Counted from the first letter of the stretch, positions 28,729 to 37,951 are shown. The stretch is 64,000 nt of DNA from Chitinophagaceae bacterium LGM1 (GCA_018604165.1 CP075895.1:62001-126000), one strand, 5' to 3'. Program-made: numbers and translations. The notes: generated from the letters alone by a model not told the origin.

Positions 28729-28844
28729 CGTCATTTCGAACGAAGAGAGAAATCTCCTGATGTATGAGATGAAGGTCATGTTATTGAGCATTGTAACTCT
28801 CTTAGGGAGATTTCTCTCTTCGTTGCACTACGTTCGAAATGACG
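28729..28844. repeat. REP-like long inverted repeat
   Basis: Left arm 28729-28757 and right arm 28806-28844 are complementary: CGTCATTTCGAACG pairs with CGTTCGAAATGACG (14 bp perfect) and AAGAGAGAAATCTCC with GGAGATTTCTCTCTT (15 bp perfect). The right arm carries a 10-nt internal insertion and the loop is about 48 nt. The word GTCATTTCGAACGAAG resembles dispersed intergenic repeats known in Bacteroidota genomes. It sits between the glnN terminator and the next gene. No transposase is present here. Confidence 0.7.
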
Positions 28845-28875
28845 ATATTGTTTAGGTTGGAATAAATAATAAAAA

Positions 28876-29475
28876 ATGAATAATTACAACATACGATTTA
28901 TAACACCCGCTGATGCTGAAGCGGCGCTCGTAGTATATGCGCCTTATGTATTGCACACTGCCAATACGTTTGAATACGAAGTGCCATCGGTAGATGATTT
29001 CAGAACAAAGATTGAAAAGATAACCGCACAATACCCATGGTTGGTATGCAAATGCAACGGCGAAATTGTAGGATACGCTTACGGCAGTACACACAGAGAA
29101 CGTGCCGCTTATCAATGGTCGCCGGAATGTACGGTGTATATAGATGCAAAGCACCATAGAAAAGGGATAGCGCGGACACTATACAATACATTATTTGAAC
29201 TATTGAGGCAGCAGGGCTACATCAATGTTTTTGCAAGTGTGTTGGTTACGAATGAAAATAGTGTAGCGTTTCATAAAGCTTACGGATTTGAAGAAATAGG
29301 CTTGTTTAAAAACATTGGCTACAAGCTGGGCGAATGGCATACTAATTTGTGGTTGCAATACGCGCTGCAGGAAGCCGTGATAAATCCACCAGTACCCAAA
29401 CCTATAACGAAGATGTTAAATGACGAAGAATTGAAGATAACAATCAACAAATCTGTTGAATTACTAAATACTTAA
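28876..29475 (+). CDS. GNAT acetyltransferase, phosphinothricin-acetyltransferase-like
   Basis: A 199-residue GNAT protein. The N-terminal part IRFITPADAEAALVVYAPYVLHTANTFEYEVPS, the segment VGYAYGSTHRERAAYQWSPECTVYID, the acetyl-CoA motif HHRKGIARTLYNTLFELL and FKNIGYKLGEWHTNLWLQ match the PAT/MddA group, which acetylates phosphinothricin, methionine sulfone or related amino-acid analogues. An unusual 30-residue tail (about 170-199) follows the domain. The natural substrate is unknown. It is followed after 9 nt by the DUF1272 fusion gene. Confidence 0.85.
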   Translation: MNNYNIRFITPADAEAALVVYAPYVLHTANTFEYEVPSVDDFRTKIEKITAQYPWLVCKCNGEIVGYAYGSTHRERAAYQWSPECTVYIDAKHHRKGIARTLYNTLFELLRQQGYINVFASVLVTNENSVAFHKAYGFEEIGLFKNIGYKLGEWHTNLWLQYALQEAVINPPVPKPITKMLNDEELKITINKSVELLNT

Positions 29476-29484
29476 CTTTAGTAT

Positions 29485-30318
29485 ATGGAAATGCGCCCCG
29501 TATGTGAAAAATGCAATAAAGAACTACCACAAGATGGTATTGCATTTGTATGCAGCTACGAGTGTACTTTCTGTGAAGACTGCACTAAAGCAATGGAGCA
29601 TATATGCCCTAATTGTAAAGGGGAGTTAGCGAGAAGACCGAGAAGGGGAAACAACATTAATATTCACATTGTATTGTTTCTAGTGTTTATTGTAGCATTA
29701 TCTTGTAATAATCCTAAGTCACACAGTGAATCAACAATAGGCACTATCGAACTTGGTGAAAATGCAGTAAACAACATAACCGATACGCTCACATATCGTA
29801 AATATGAAAGAGAGTATGAAAAAACAAGTTATGAGTCGTTAGAAGATACATTTCTTAAAAAAGCACTAGAGCCATATTTCATTTTGGATGATGAAATAGC
29901 AACCTCTGACTATAAATGCAAGGATAAATTATGTAAACAACACCACATTGGAAAGTATAAAGTTTCTTTTGAAACACAGGCATTTAGATTTGCAAAACAT
30001 ATTTTAACCAAATCAGATACGTTTATTTATTTAATTGATGGTAAGATCTTTTGGGGAACAGATGGGACAGTACCAAACAGCGAAATAAAATACTTTACAG
30101 TGAAGCATATTGATGCAGTAATAAATATTCCAGAAAACCAATACAAGGATTTATACAATTGTGAAAATAGCTTACCATTTAAATTTCATTTCAAAGATGA
30201 GCATAATGATTATATAGTAATAATTATGAACGGAAGTGATGGAGCTGGTTCTTATGTGGTAGCATGGGTTTTTAAAGATGGTAAGTACCTACGGAGAATT
30301 GTAGATTCTCTTTGTTGA
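29485..30318 (+). CDS. DUF1272 zinc-ribbon domain fused in frame to a lipoprotein-like domain
   Basis: A 277-residue protein of two unlike parts. Residues 1-55 are a complete DUF1272 domain: MEMRPVCEKCNKELP, CSYECTFCEDC and CPNCKGELARRPRRG, with at least eight Cys as zinc ligands; such proteins are normally free-standing, small and cytoplasmic. Residues about 60-76 read INIHIVLFLVFIVALSC, an ideal lipoprotein signal with lipobox ALSC, followed by a 200-residue domain I do not recognise (AT-rich, with KCKDKLCKQHHIGKYKVSFETQ and a glycine-rich end). No ATG lies at the junction. The fusion may be real, may result from loss of an intergenic segment, or the lipoprotein may use a non-ATG start. Confidence 0.65.
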   Translation: MEMRPVCEKCNKELPQDGIAFVCSYECTFCEDCTKAMEHICPNCKGELARRPRRGNNINIHIVLFLVFIVALSCNNPKSHSESTIGTIELGENAVNNITDTLTYRKYEREYEKTSYESLEDTFLKKALEPYFILDDEIATSDYKCKDKLCKQHHIGKYKVSFETQAFRFAKHILTKSDTFIYLIDGKIFWGTDGTVPNSEIKYFTVKHIDAVINIPENQYKDLYNCENSLPFKFHFKDEHNDYIVIIMNGSDGAGSYVVAWVFKDGKYLRRIVDSLC

Positions 30319-30331
30319 AAATAAATAAACT

Positions 30332-30802
30332 ATGAGCAAACAACACCACTACGCCACCACTATAACATGGACAGGCAATAAAGGAGAAGGCACTACACGC
30401 TATGATGCGTATGAGCGTGCACATACATGGGCAGTAGATGGTAAGGCAACAATAGCTTGTTCTTCTGATACACCTTTTCGTGGAGATGACACAAAACACA
30501 ATCCGGAAGATGCACTGCTTTATTCGCTATCAAGCTGCCATATGCTGTGGTATTTGCACCTATGTGCCGATGCGGGTATTATTGTAACAGATTACACTGA
30601 TAACGCAACGGGCGTATTGAGTATGGATACCCCCGAGGGTGCGCGTTTTACGGAAGTAACATTGTTTCCTGTAGTTACGGTTGCTGATGCATCTATGATT
30701 GAAAAAGCCAACCAACTGCACGACGAAGCCCATAAAAAATGCTTCATTGCTAAGTCTGTCAACTTTCCTGTAAAGCACGAGCCTAAGGCTATAACAGGTT
30801 AA
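30332..30802 (+). CDS. OsmC family peroxiredoxin-like protein
   Basis: A 156-residue OsmC/Ohr-superfamily protein that probably reduces organic hydroperoxides. Both redox cysteines are placed as expected: one in the helix YSLSSCHMLWYLHLCADAGI and one in EAHKKCFIAKSVNFPV. The opening HHYATTITWTGNKGEGTTRYDAYERAH is typical of the YhfA/OsmC-like branch seen in Bacteroidota. It starts 13 nt after the fusion gene, so it is likely cotranscribed. Confidence 0.88.
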   Translation: MSKQHHYATTITWTGNKGEGTTRYDAYERAHTWAVDGKATIACSSDTPFRGDDTKHNPEDALLYSLSSCHMLWYLHLCADAGIIVTDYTDNATGVLSMDTPEGARFTEVTLFPVVTVADASMIEKANQLHDEAHKKCFIAKSVNFPVKHEPKAITG

Positions 30803-30852
30803 CACATTATAATCAGCTAATTGCAGTATTTTAGCGCAAATTTTACGGACAG

Positions 30853-31551
30853 ATGAATAAAGTGGTTGCAAATGCCGATGAGGCCATCAAAGGTATAGAG
30901 AGTGGCATGACACTTATGCTCGGTGGCTTCGGGCTATGCGGCATTCCAGAAAACTGTATTGCTGCATTGGTACGCAAAGGTGTTAATAACCTTACATGCA
31001 TATCCAACAACGCAGGTGTTGACGACTTCGGCATAGGACTGATGCTGCAACAAAAACAGGTGAAGAAGATGATTTCTTCTTACGTTGGCGAAAACGCGGA
31101 ATTTGAACGCCAGCTGCTGAGTGGCGAACTGGAAGTAGAACTGATACCACAAGGCACACTGGCTACACGCTGCATGGCAAGCGGCTATGGTATGCCTGCC
31201 GTCTATCTGTTGGCGGGTGTAGGTACGGAAGTTGCTGAGGGCAAAGAAGTGCGCAACTTCAATGGTAAAGACTATTTGCTGGAATATGCTTTTGATTCAG
31301 ACTTTGCAATTGTAAAAGCATGGAAAGGTGATGCGCAAGGCAATCTGGTATTTAAAGACACCGCGCGCAACTTCAACCCCATGATGGCAATGGCCGGTAA
31401 AATAACCATTGCAGAGGTAGAGGAATTAGTGCCTGTAGGCGAACTGCACCCGAACGAAATTCATACGCCGGGGATTTATGTTCATCACATATTTCAGGGC
31501 AAGGATTATGAAAAACGTATAGAACAACGCACAACTCGCAAAAAGAATTAA
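30853..31551 (+). CDS. scoA: 3-oxoacid CoA-transferase subunit A
   Basis: Alpha subunit of succinyl-CoA:3-ketoacid CoA-transferase, which activates acetoacetate with succinyl-CoA. The 232-residue protein has the family start [35 protein letters not shown], where the glycine-rich loop contributes to CoA binding, and the segment [39 protein letters not shown]. The beta subunit follows after 2 nt, so the two form a tightly coupled operon. It links to ketone-body, butyrate or polyhydroxybutyrate turnover. Confidence 0.94.
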   Translation: MNKVVANADEAIKGIESGMTLMLGGFGLCGIPENCIAALVRKGVNNLTCISNNAGVDDFGIGLMLQQKQVKKMISSYVGENAEFERQLLSGELEVELIPQGTLATRCMASGYGMPAVYLLAGVGTEVAEGKEVRNFNGKDYLLEYAFDSDFAIVKAWKGDAQGNLVFKDTARNFNPMMAMAGKITIAEVEELVPVGELHPNEIHTPGIYVHHIFQGKDYEKRIEQRTTRKKN

Positions 31552-31553
31552 TC

Positions 31554-32210
31554 ATGGGCTTGAACAAAGAACAAATAGCGCAGCGCATAGCAAAAGAATT
31601 GCAAAATGGTTTTTATGTAAACCTTGGTATTGGCATACCTACATTAGTAGCCAACTACATACCTGATGGTGTGAATGTGGTGTTGCAAAGTGAAAACGGC
31701 TTGCTTGGTATGGGTCCTTTCCCTTTTGAGGGAGAAGAAGATGCAGACCTTATAAATGCAGGGAAGCAAACCATCACCACACTGCCTGGCTCTGCTTTTT
31801 TTGATAGTGCCATGAGCTTTGGTATGATACGTGCAGGGAAAGTTGACCTTACGGTGCTTGGGGCAATGGAAGTAGCCGATAACGGCGATATTGCCAACTG
31901 GAAGATACCCGGCAAGATGGTAAAAGGCATGGGTGGTGCTATGGACTTAGTAGCTGCAGCTAAAAACATCATCGTAGCTATGCAACACACCAACCCCAAA
32001 GGCGAAAGCAAACTCTTGTCAAAATGTACGCTACCGCTTACAGGCATCAAATGTGTGAAGAAAGTTGTTACAGACCTTGGCGTATTTGACATTATAGCAG
32101 ATGGCTTCCGTTGTCTGGAACATGCCCCGGGCGTTACGCTTGATGAAATAAAAGCCAAAACAGCCGGCAGGTTGGTAATAGATGATGATGTAAAAGAAAT
32201 GGTGTTTTAA
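31554..32210 (+). CDS. scoB: 3-oxoacid CoA-transferase subunit B
   Basis: Beta subunit of the CoA-transferase, carrying the catalytic glutamate in VVLQSENGLLGMGPFP (SENG motif). The 218-residue protein also shows VNLGIGIPTLVANYIPDG at the N-terminus and CTLPLTGIKCVKKVVTDLGVFDI near the end, all typical. It follows scoA by 2 nt and is closed by a strong terminator. Confidence 0.95.
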   Translation: MGLNKEQIAQRIAKELQNGFYVNLGIGIPTLVANYIPDGVNVVLQSENGLLGMGPFPFEGEEDADLINAGKQTITTLPGSAFFDSAMSFGMIRAGKVDLTVLGAMEVADNGDIANWKIPGKMVKGMGGAMDLVAAAKNIIVAMQHTNPKGESKLLSKCTLPLTGIKCVKKVVTDLGVFDIIADGFRCLEHAPGVTLDEIKAKTAGRLVIDDDVKEMVF

Positions 32211-32237
32211 TTAATACACCTCATCATAATAGATAAG

Positions 32238-32268
32238 AACCCTCTGCAAAGAGGGTTTCTTTTTTTAT
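32238..32268 (+). terminator. Terminator of scoAB
   Basis: AACCCTCT (32238-32245), GCAA tetraloop, AGAGGGTT (32250-32257), then a long T-run. Confidence 0.88.
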
Positions 32269-32277
32269 ATTCATGCT

Positions 32278-33399
32278 ATGAAACACGCTTGGGCTATCAT
32301 ATTCTTCCTGTTTTCTTGCATACATGCAAGAGCGCAACAGAAAAGCGAAGAGGTATTGGTAAACAAGATATTACAAACTATAGCTAGGCAGGACGATTCT
32401 GTTTATGCCAGCCTGTTTCCCAAATTTGCTACTTTATGGAACATGGTACTCAGCTATAAAGACACCAGTATCATTGGTAATCGCCGTATAGCAAATCTGC
32501 GGGCGAATATGCGTTCCGTACAGCAGTTCGACCCTGAATTTAACGATGCTATTATCAACGATTTCAAGTTTATCTACAAAAAAGGCTTAGACTCAGGCCT
32601 GCACTGGCGCGATGTATTGATTGCCCGATATGAACTGGAAAAAGCACCTCTACCAAAAGAACTGATAGGTTTTGAGAAGATTGTACCCTACCGCTTGCGT
32701 GGCTATATTTTTGTACAAGACTTGTTGACACGTAAAATATTTTGTATTGCCGTAAAAGATGTTCATGGTTTCAACAACCAATGGTATGGTGGGCGTATTA
32801 TTAACTTGCTGGAAGCAGAAACAATAGAAGAATATTATGAAAAGCTGGCAGTAGAAAAGAAAGTATTGAAAGATGTATTGGTGGCACAGCTATATGCCAT
32901 GATGGACACACCCGGACAGGCAGAAGATAGTGCCGCGCTTGCAGCTGCCAAACAACACCAAACTACTAACACGCTGAAGATTGATGTACCCGAAGATGAA
33001 GAAAAAAAACAAACAGCTACAGAAGTAATAGAACGTAAACTGTACACCGGCTTGTTTGATAATGAAATAAAAATGGAACTCTACATCCGCAGCCTGAAAG
33101 GTAAGTGCCCGCAACCTGTATGTGGCTGGGATGCACTCTATAAGTTTCAGGATATGGAAGACTATATAGTACTGGATGTTACAAAAGGTGAGGGTGGTAA
33201 ACTAGTACTGACAGAAGAAGATGTAGGTGTAATGGAAATAAGCATACAGGGCGATAAAGTAACCGGTGAATGGACATCTTTTAAAGACAAAACATCGGTA
33301 GATGTTGTGCTAACAGAAAAGAAAGAAGTAAAGAACCGTAAGCTCTTTATGCTCGACGATATACTGGAAGGTGGTATGAATTTCGGGGACGATGAATAG
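32278..33399 (+). CDS. Secreted protein of unknown function
   Basis: A 373-residue protein with a signal peptide (HAWAIIFFLFSCIHARAQ). The mature part has a helical first half (KILQTIARQDDSVYASLFPKF) and a Lys/Glu-rich linker near residues 235-255 (DVPEDEEKKQTATEV). A beta-rich second half follows, containing LYIRSLKGKCPQPVCGWDALYKFQD. I do not recognise a family. It lies alone after the scoAB terminator, so it has its own promoter. Confidence 0.7.
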   Translation: MKHAWAIIFFLFSCIHARAQQKSEEVLVNKILQTIARQDDSVYASLFPKFATLWNMVLSYKDTSIIGNRRIANLRANMRSVQQFDPEFNDAIINDFKFIYKKGLDSGLHWRDVLIARYELEKAPLPKELIGFEKIVPYRLRGYIFVQDLLTRKIFCIAVKDVHGFNNQWYGGRIINLLEAETIEEYYEKLAVEKKVLKDVLVAQLYAMMDTPGQAEDSAALAAAKQHQTTNTLKIDVPEDEEKKQTATEVIERKLYTGLFDNEIKMELYIRSLKGKCPQPVCGWDALYKFQDMEDYIVLDVTKGEGGKLVLTEEDVGVMEISIQGDKVTGEWTSFKDKTSVDVVLTEKKEVKNRKLFMLDDILEGGMNFGDDE

Positions 33400-33474
33400 T
33401 TTTTACAACGCTTGCAATTCAGACAATCGTACACTATTTTGCAATGTCCATATAAACCAAATGGATAAACCTTT

Positions 33475-33684
33475 ATGAAGAAATATTTCTACTTCTTTCT
33501 TGCTGTAGCAGCATTGTCTGCAACATCATGCTCTAAAACTTTCAATTGCTATTGCGAAGATGACTTTACCGGAGAAGTAACACATGATGGCGAAATAAAA
33601 GCTATCAATTATGCTGCAGCTTCAACCAAATGTCTTACTAAAGGAGCTAAAGCCGGCTCTGAAGTATCTTGCTCAGTTAATTAA
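33475..33684 (+). CDS. Small lipoprotein of unknown function
   Basis: A 69-residue protein with a lipoprotein signal: MKKYFYFFLAVAALSATSC, where ATSC is the lipobox. The mature peptide is about 50 residues with four further cysteines (NCYCEDDF, STKCLTK, VSCSVN), possibly forming disulfides. No family recognised. It is separated by 75 nt from the upstream secreted-protein gene. Confidence 0.72.
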   Translation: MKKYFYFFLAVAALSATSCSKTFNCYCEDDFTGEVTHDGEIKAINYAAASTKCLTKGAKAGSEVSCSVN

Positions 33685-33696
33685 TTTAGCAGCCTT

Positions 33697-33735
33697 TAAA
33701 AAACACAACAGCCCTGCTTCGCAAGGCTGTTGTGT
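33697..33735 (-). terminator. Minus-strand terminator of the DUF4139 gene
   Basis: An 11-bp stem (ACACAACAGCC 33703-33713 with GGCTGTTGTGT 33725-33735). Reading the minus strand it is followed by six T (33697-33702). There is no T-tract on the plus side, so it serves the minus-strand gene. Confidence 0.8.
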
Positions 33736-33771
33736 AATGTACACAGTTAATAATATTAGTTAAACAAGCTT

Positions 33772-35445
33772 TTACAGATTTATCGTTTTGCCTTTGGGGT
33801 ATTTTACCGTAAAGGCTATTTTCTTTTTCATTGTTTCGGCGGGTTTTACATTCAGCAGCCATTTCACTTCACCTGTAGTTTCTTCAAACGCGCCGCCGTC
33901 TTTGTCGGTATCTTCTATTTCTATGTCTTTATCGTTGCTGATGGGTAGTTGCTCCAGCACAGTAATATTAATTGCTTCTTTGCGAGTATTGCGTATGCTG
34001 ATGGTGTAAGCAAATGTTTCTTTGATGTTCGTACCAATGGTTTTTACACTACGCAATTCCTTATCTCGCTCCCTGCGAATGATGATTTTCTTATCGCGAC
34101 CAAGTGATATGTTCATCGTGTCTTTGGTATTACGCATATCTATATAGCCTTGCCCTACATAACTGCCCTCATAAAAAATATTGGTGGCAGCAGGTATCAG
34201 GTTCAGGTCCTCCCAGTTGGTTATTTGTGCCTGCAAAAATGCATCCCTATCCATTTTAGGTACGGCAAAATAGCGGTAGCTGGCAGGCAATTCATAGCTC
34301 TTAACAGAAACAAGATGCGCTTGTCCGTCTGTTGGTATTGTGTAAGGCAGGTCTATATCAAAGACTGTATTTACACCGCTATTATCTGTTTGCACATAAT
34401 TATCAATACTGCTTTGTGGTAAATTAACTCCTCTGTTTCCATTTACTCTAATTCCATCAACAATGTATGCAGTACCGTCACCACGAGCCCCACCTAACGA
34501 AACACCGTTACGTGATGGCATTTTTTGCATATCCTCTGCGTTAATATTTTTATTGAGATACCCCTCCCCATAAGCTACAGGTTGATAAAAAGCCAAATAC
34601 CAAGGCTGCAATGCCGGTGCTTGTGCACCCTCATTAGGATTGCCAGTTGAGAGGCTGATTTTAATATCATCCCACTTCACGCCACTGTTCTGGTACACAT
34701 TCGCTTTATAAAATAGTTTCACAGGGCTTTTCAAATCATCCACCCGCAAATCGTAAGAGGGGGACCATCCTGCATTGGGCACGACATACGATATGTTTAC
34801 GTCAGTACTTGTTGCACGCGGGCTGTAAAACTTAACTAACAACTGACCACCGGGCTGAAAATCTTTTTTCTTTTCTTCTTCCAACTGCATACGCAGCAGA
34901 GAGAGGCGTTCGTCCGTTTTTTTCAACGTCGCATTCAGCTTGTCCTTTTCAGCCAATAACCCTGCCAGTCGTGCCTTTACCAAATCCAGCATCTTAGTAA
35001 GCTCCGCTACGGATAACCCGCTTTGTGTACCCGATACTTGTTTGTTTTGCGATAAAATGCCTATTTGTTCATTGGTAACCGTTAGTGCATTGGTTGCACC
35101 TGTCCGGCTGTTTTCTATCATCTCTATGCTATCCTGTATAGCACGTGCGCGAGGAGATAATACCTCTGCCACCAAAAAATTGTTCTGAAACGTAGCCGAC
35201 TGTATCACTACCCCATTACCGGCACCTATGTTCAGGCTTTGTTGGTTTACATTGCCTGCTATATTAGTAAATAGTATTTCAGATTCGCCCTGCGGCAGGT
35301 TGATGCTTGCCTGGCTGCTCAGTTCAGCCCCGTTGAGGAATACGGTGGCATGTTTAATTTTCACGCTTTGGCGTGTTTGCGCAAACAGGGTATGGCTTGT
35401 TGCCAACAGCAACCCAAGCATTACAAGATAGTTTCGCGATAGCAT
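33772..35445 (-). CDS. DUF4139 domain protein (mucoidy-inhibitor MuiA-like) with a receptor-plug-like insertion
   Basis: A 557-residue secreted protein with a signal peptide (MLSRNYLVMLGLLLATSHTLFAQ); ATG 35445 is chosen over an upstream one because it gives a clean signal sequence. An N-terminal DUF4140-type beta domain (KIKHATVFLNGAELSSQASINLPQG) is followed by a long coiled coil (about 120-190). The DUF4139 beta-rich region follows (ISYVVPNAGWSPSYDLRVDDLKSPVKLFYKANVYQNSGVKWDDIKISLSTGNP) to the end. Residues about 295-348 read MQKMPSRNGVSLGG, TAYIVDGIRVNGNRG and LPQSSID, which look like a TonB-receptor plug motif inserted in a loop. The function of the family is unclear. Confidence 0.85.
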   Translation of the reverse strand: MLSRNYLVMLGLLLATSHTLFAQTRQSVKIKHATVFLNGAELSSQASINLPQGESEILFTNIAGNVNQQSLNIGAGNGVVIQSATFQNNFLVAEVLSPRARAIQDSIEMIENSRTGATNALTVTNEQIGILSQNKQVSGTQSGLSVAELTKMLDLVKARLAGLLAEKDKLNATLKKTDERLSLLRMQLEEEKKKDFQPGGQLLVKFYSPRATSTDVNISYVVPNAGWSPSYDLRVDDLKSPVKLFYKANVYQNSGVKWDDIKISLSTGNPNEGAQAPALQPWYLAFYQPVAYGEGYLNKNINAEDMQKMPSRNGVSLGGARGDGTAYIVDGIRVNGNRGVNLPQSSIDNYVQTDNSGVNTVFDIDLPYTIPTDGQAHLVSVKSYELPASYRYFAVPKMDRDAFLQAQITNWEDLNLIPAATNIFYEGSYVGQGYIDMRNTKDTMNISLGRDKKIIIRRERDKELRSVKTIGTNIKETFAYTISIRNTRKEAINITVLEQLPISNDKDIEIEDTDKDGGAFEETTGEVKWLLNVKPAETMKKKIAFTVKYPKGKTINL

Positions 35446-35511
35446 AATCTTTTCGTTTTTAGTGGTAGGATGCAAGTAACAGCCTTATTCCATAAAAACG
35501 AAAAATTTACG

Positions 35512-37803
35512 TCATCGCACTATCCTTATTTTAGCAAAGTTTAACATTATTTTCTTCTGCCCATGCCCGCCACCAAACTCAATGGTGGCTATGCGGTTGT
35601 TCGCTCCGCCCTCCAACGCTTGTATCTTACCGAAACCGAATTTCAGGTGTTCTACTTCCATACCTACTTCCATTTCCATTGGGTTGTCGGCTTTAAAGTC
35701 GGCAGATGGGGTATGCGAAGTTGGCGATGGCTGTTGTAATTTTTCCGCAAGTTTTTTCAAAGATGGTGTTTTGTCAAAACCCTGGTTCAGCGTATTGCCC
35801 CATGCGTTTACAGAACCTTGCGCACGATTACTGATACCGGTAAAGCTTTTGTCTAGGTGCTGTTCAGGTATTTCTTCTATAAAGCGGCTGGGCTCGTTTT
35901 GTACAAGATTGCCAAAGCGGTATCGGCTGTTGGCATAGGTAACCCATAACCTGTCTTTTGCGCGTGTGATGGCTACATAAAACAAACGGCGTTCTTCTTC
36001 CAAATCATCACGGTCGTAGAGGCTCATAGCACTCGGGAAGAGGTTTTCCTCAAGCCCTACATTGAACACACAAGGAAACTCCAAACCCTTTGCCGCGTGT
36101 ATGGTCATCAGCTTTACAGTATCTTGGTCTTCGTCGTTGTTATTGTCAGCATCTGTCAGCAGTGTTATCTGTTGCAGATAGCTACCAAGCGATTTATCGC
36201 GCAATTCACCCTCTTCGTCTGGCGTTTCTGTAAATTCTTTGATAGAGTTCAGCAATTCCTGTACGTTTTCGTAACGCGCCAATCCCTCTACCGATTTATC
36301 ATTGTACAATTCCTGCACCAAGCCCGTATGCTTGCCAACGGCAAAAGCCACATCGTACGCATTTTGTTTTTCCAGCATTATCTGGAAACTCTTTATCATG
36401 GTCGTAAACTGCTCTAACGAAGATGCAGCAGCGCCTTTCAGTCCACAGGCCTCAGGGTGGTGCAGCATTTCCCAAAATGTCTTTTGGTGTTCGTTGGCTG
36501 CTATCAATACACGCTCTATGCTCGTCTTACCAATACCACGCGCGGGATAGTTGATAATGCGTTTGATGTTTTCTTCGTCTTGCTGATTGACGATAACACG
36601 CAAGTAACCCAGAAAATCCTTTACTTCTTTACGCTGATAGAAAGAGATGCCCCCGTATAACTTATAAGCTATGTTCATACGGCGCAGGCTTTCTTCAAAA
36701 GAACGGCTCTGCGCGTTGGTACGATACAGTATGGCAAAGTCTTTATTGGCATAATGGTTTCGCAGCTTCATTTCCGTTATCTGGTCGGCGACGAAGCGTC
36801 CCTCGTCGTTATCGGTAAGTGTACGTACCAGTGTTATTTTTTCACCTGCACTATTATCCGTCCACAGGTTTTTAGGTATCTGGTTTTTATTGTTCGATAT
36901 GATTTGGTTAGCAACATTCAGTATAGATTGTGTGCTGCGGTAGTTTTGTTCCAGCTTCACGATTTTCACATCTTCATAATCGTCCTGAAACTGGAGTATG
37001 TTTTGCACCGTAGCCCCGCGAAATGAATAGATACTTTGCGCATCATCACCCACCACACAAATATTTTCATGCACTGCCCCCAGCATTTTTATTATCTGGT
37101 ACTGCGCCAGGTTGGTATCCTGATACTCGTCTATCAATATATACTGAAACCGATGCTGGTATTTCGCAAGCACTTCGGGGAAGCGCACCAGCAGTTCATA
37201 CATTTTAAACAGCAAGTCGTCAAAATCCATTGCCCCGTTGCGGAAGCATTTGGTAGCATACTGCTCATATATATCGCCCATCAGCGGGCGATTACTACGC
37301 GCGTCTTCTTGTTGTATATGATTGTCTTGCTTATAAGTATAGGCATCTATCAGGCTGTTTTTAGCGGCAGATATGCGGTTATATACATAGGCAGGCTTAT
37401 AGTGTTTATCGTCAAGGTTCATACCCGTGATGATGCCTTTCAGCACACTCTTGGCATCGTCTGTATCGTAGATGGTAAAGTTATTTGGATAACCCAGTTT
37501 ATTGGCCTCAGCGCGTAATATGCGTGCAAACACCGAGTGGAATGTACCTATATATAAATTGCGTGCTTCCGTATTGCCCAATATCTTTTCAATACGTTCT
37601 TTCATTTCGGCAGCCGCCTTGTTGGTAAATGTCAGTGCCAGTATATTAAAAGCGTCCACACCATGGTGCATGAGGTGTGCTATACGTGTGGTCAGTACTT
37701 TGGTTTTACCACTGCCTGCACCCGCCACTATCATCAGCGGGCCATTGATGTGTTCTACCGCTTCCCTCTGTTGTTCATTCAGCCCTTTCAGGTATTCTTG
37801 CAT
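35512..37803 (-). CDS. ATP-dependent DNA helicase, UvrD/PcrA type
   Basis: A superfamily 1A 3'-5' helicase acting in nucleotide-excision and mismatch repair and in clearing recombination intermediates. The 763-residue protein opens LNEQQREAVEHINGPLMIVAGAGSGKTKVL (Q motif and Walker A). It shows LTFTNKAAAEMKERI (Ia), ILIDEYQDTN (Walker B), VVGDDAQSIYSFRGA (III), LEQNYRST (IV), VKLMTIHAAKGLEFPCVF (V) and EERRLFYVAITRAKDRL (VI). The C-terminal end (about 705-763) is a Tudor-like module, as in PcrA (VEHLKFGFGKIQALEG). It is a complete, single gene. Confidence 0.95.
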   Translation of the reverse strand: MQEYLKGLNEQQREAVEHINGPLMIVAGAGSGKTKVLTTRIAHLMHHGVDAFNILALTFTNKAAAEMKERIEKILGNTEARNLYIGTFHSVFARILRAEANKLGYPNNFTIYDTDDAKSVLKGIITGMNLDDKHYKPAYVYNRISAAKNSLIDAYTYKQDNHIQQEDARSNRPLMGDIYEQYATKCFRNGAMDFDDLLFKMYELLVRFPEVLAKYQHRFQYILIDEYQDTNLAQYQIIKMLGAVHENICVVGDDAQSIYSFRGATVQNILQFQDDYEDVKIVKLEQNYRSTQSILNVANQIISNNKNQIPKNLWTDNSAGEKITLVRTLTDNDEGRFVADQITEMKLRNHYANKDFAILYRTNAQSRSFEESLRRMNIAYKLYGGISFYQRKEVKDFLGYLRVIVNQQDEENIKRIINYPARGIGKTSIERVLIAANEHQKTFWEMLHHPEACGLKGAAASSLEQFTTMIKSFQIMLEKQNAYDVAFAVGKHTGLVQELYNDKSVEGLARYENVQELLNSIKEFTETPDEEGELRDKSLGSYLQQITLLTDADNNNDEDQDTVKLMTIHAAKGLEFPCVFNVGLEENLFPSAMSLYDRDDLEEERRLFYVAITRAKDRLWVTYANSRYRFGNLVQNEPSRFIEEIPEQHLDKSFTGISNRAQGSVNAWGNTLNQGFDKTPSLKKLAEKLQQPSPTSHTPSADFKADNPMEMEVGMEVEHLKFGFGKIQALEGGANNRIATIEFGGGHGQKKIMLNFAKIRIVR

Positions 37804-37808
37804 AGATG

Positions 37809-37816
37809 CAAAGCTA
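37809..37816 (-). promoter_or_regulatory. Bacteroidota -7 box of the helicase gene
   Basis: TAGCTTTG on the minus strand matches TAnnTTTG and ends 5 nt before the ATG at 37803. Confidence 0.5.
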
Positions 37817-37951
37817 ATTATTTGTGATGTGGAATTTGGGATTTGCGATTTCTATTGTTAGGATTTAGATATTAGAATTTAGTATTTAACTCTTCTTGTT
37901 AAAGAAAAATAAAAATCATTCGTGGGTATTAGGTTAATATTACAGCAAGAT

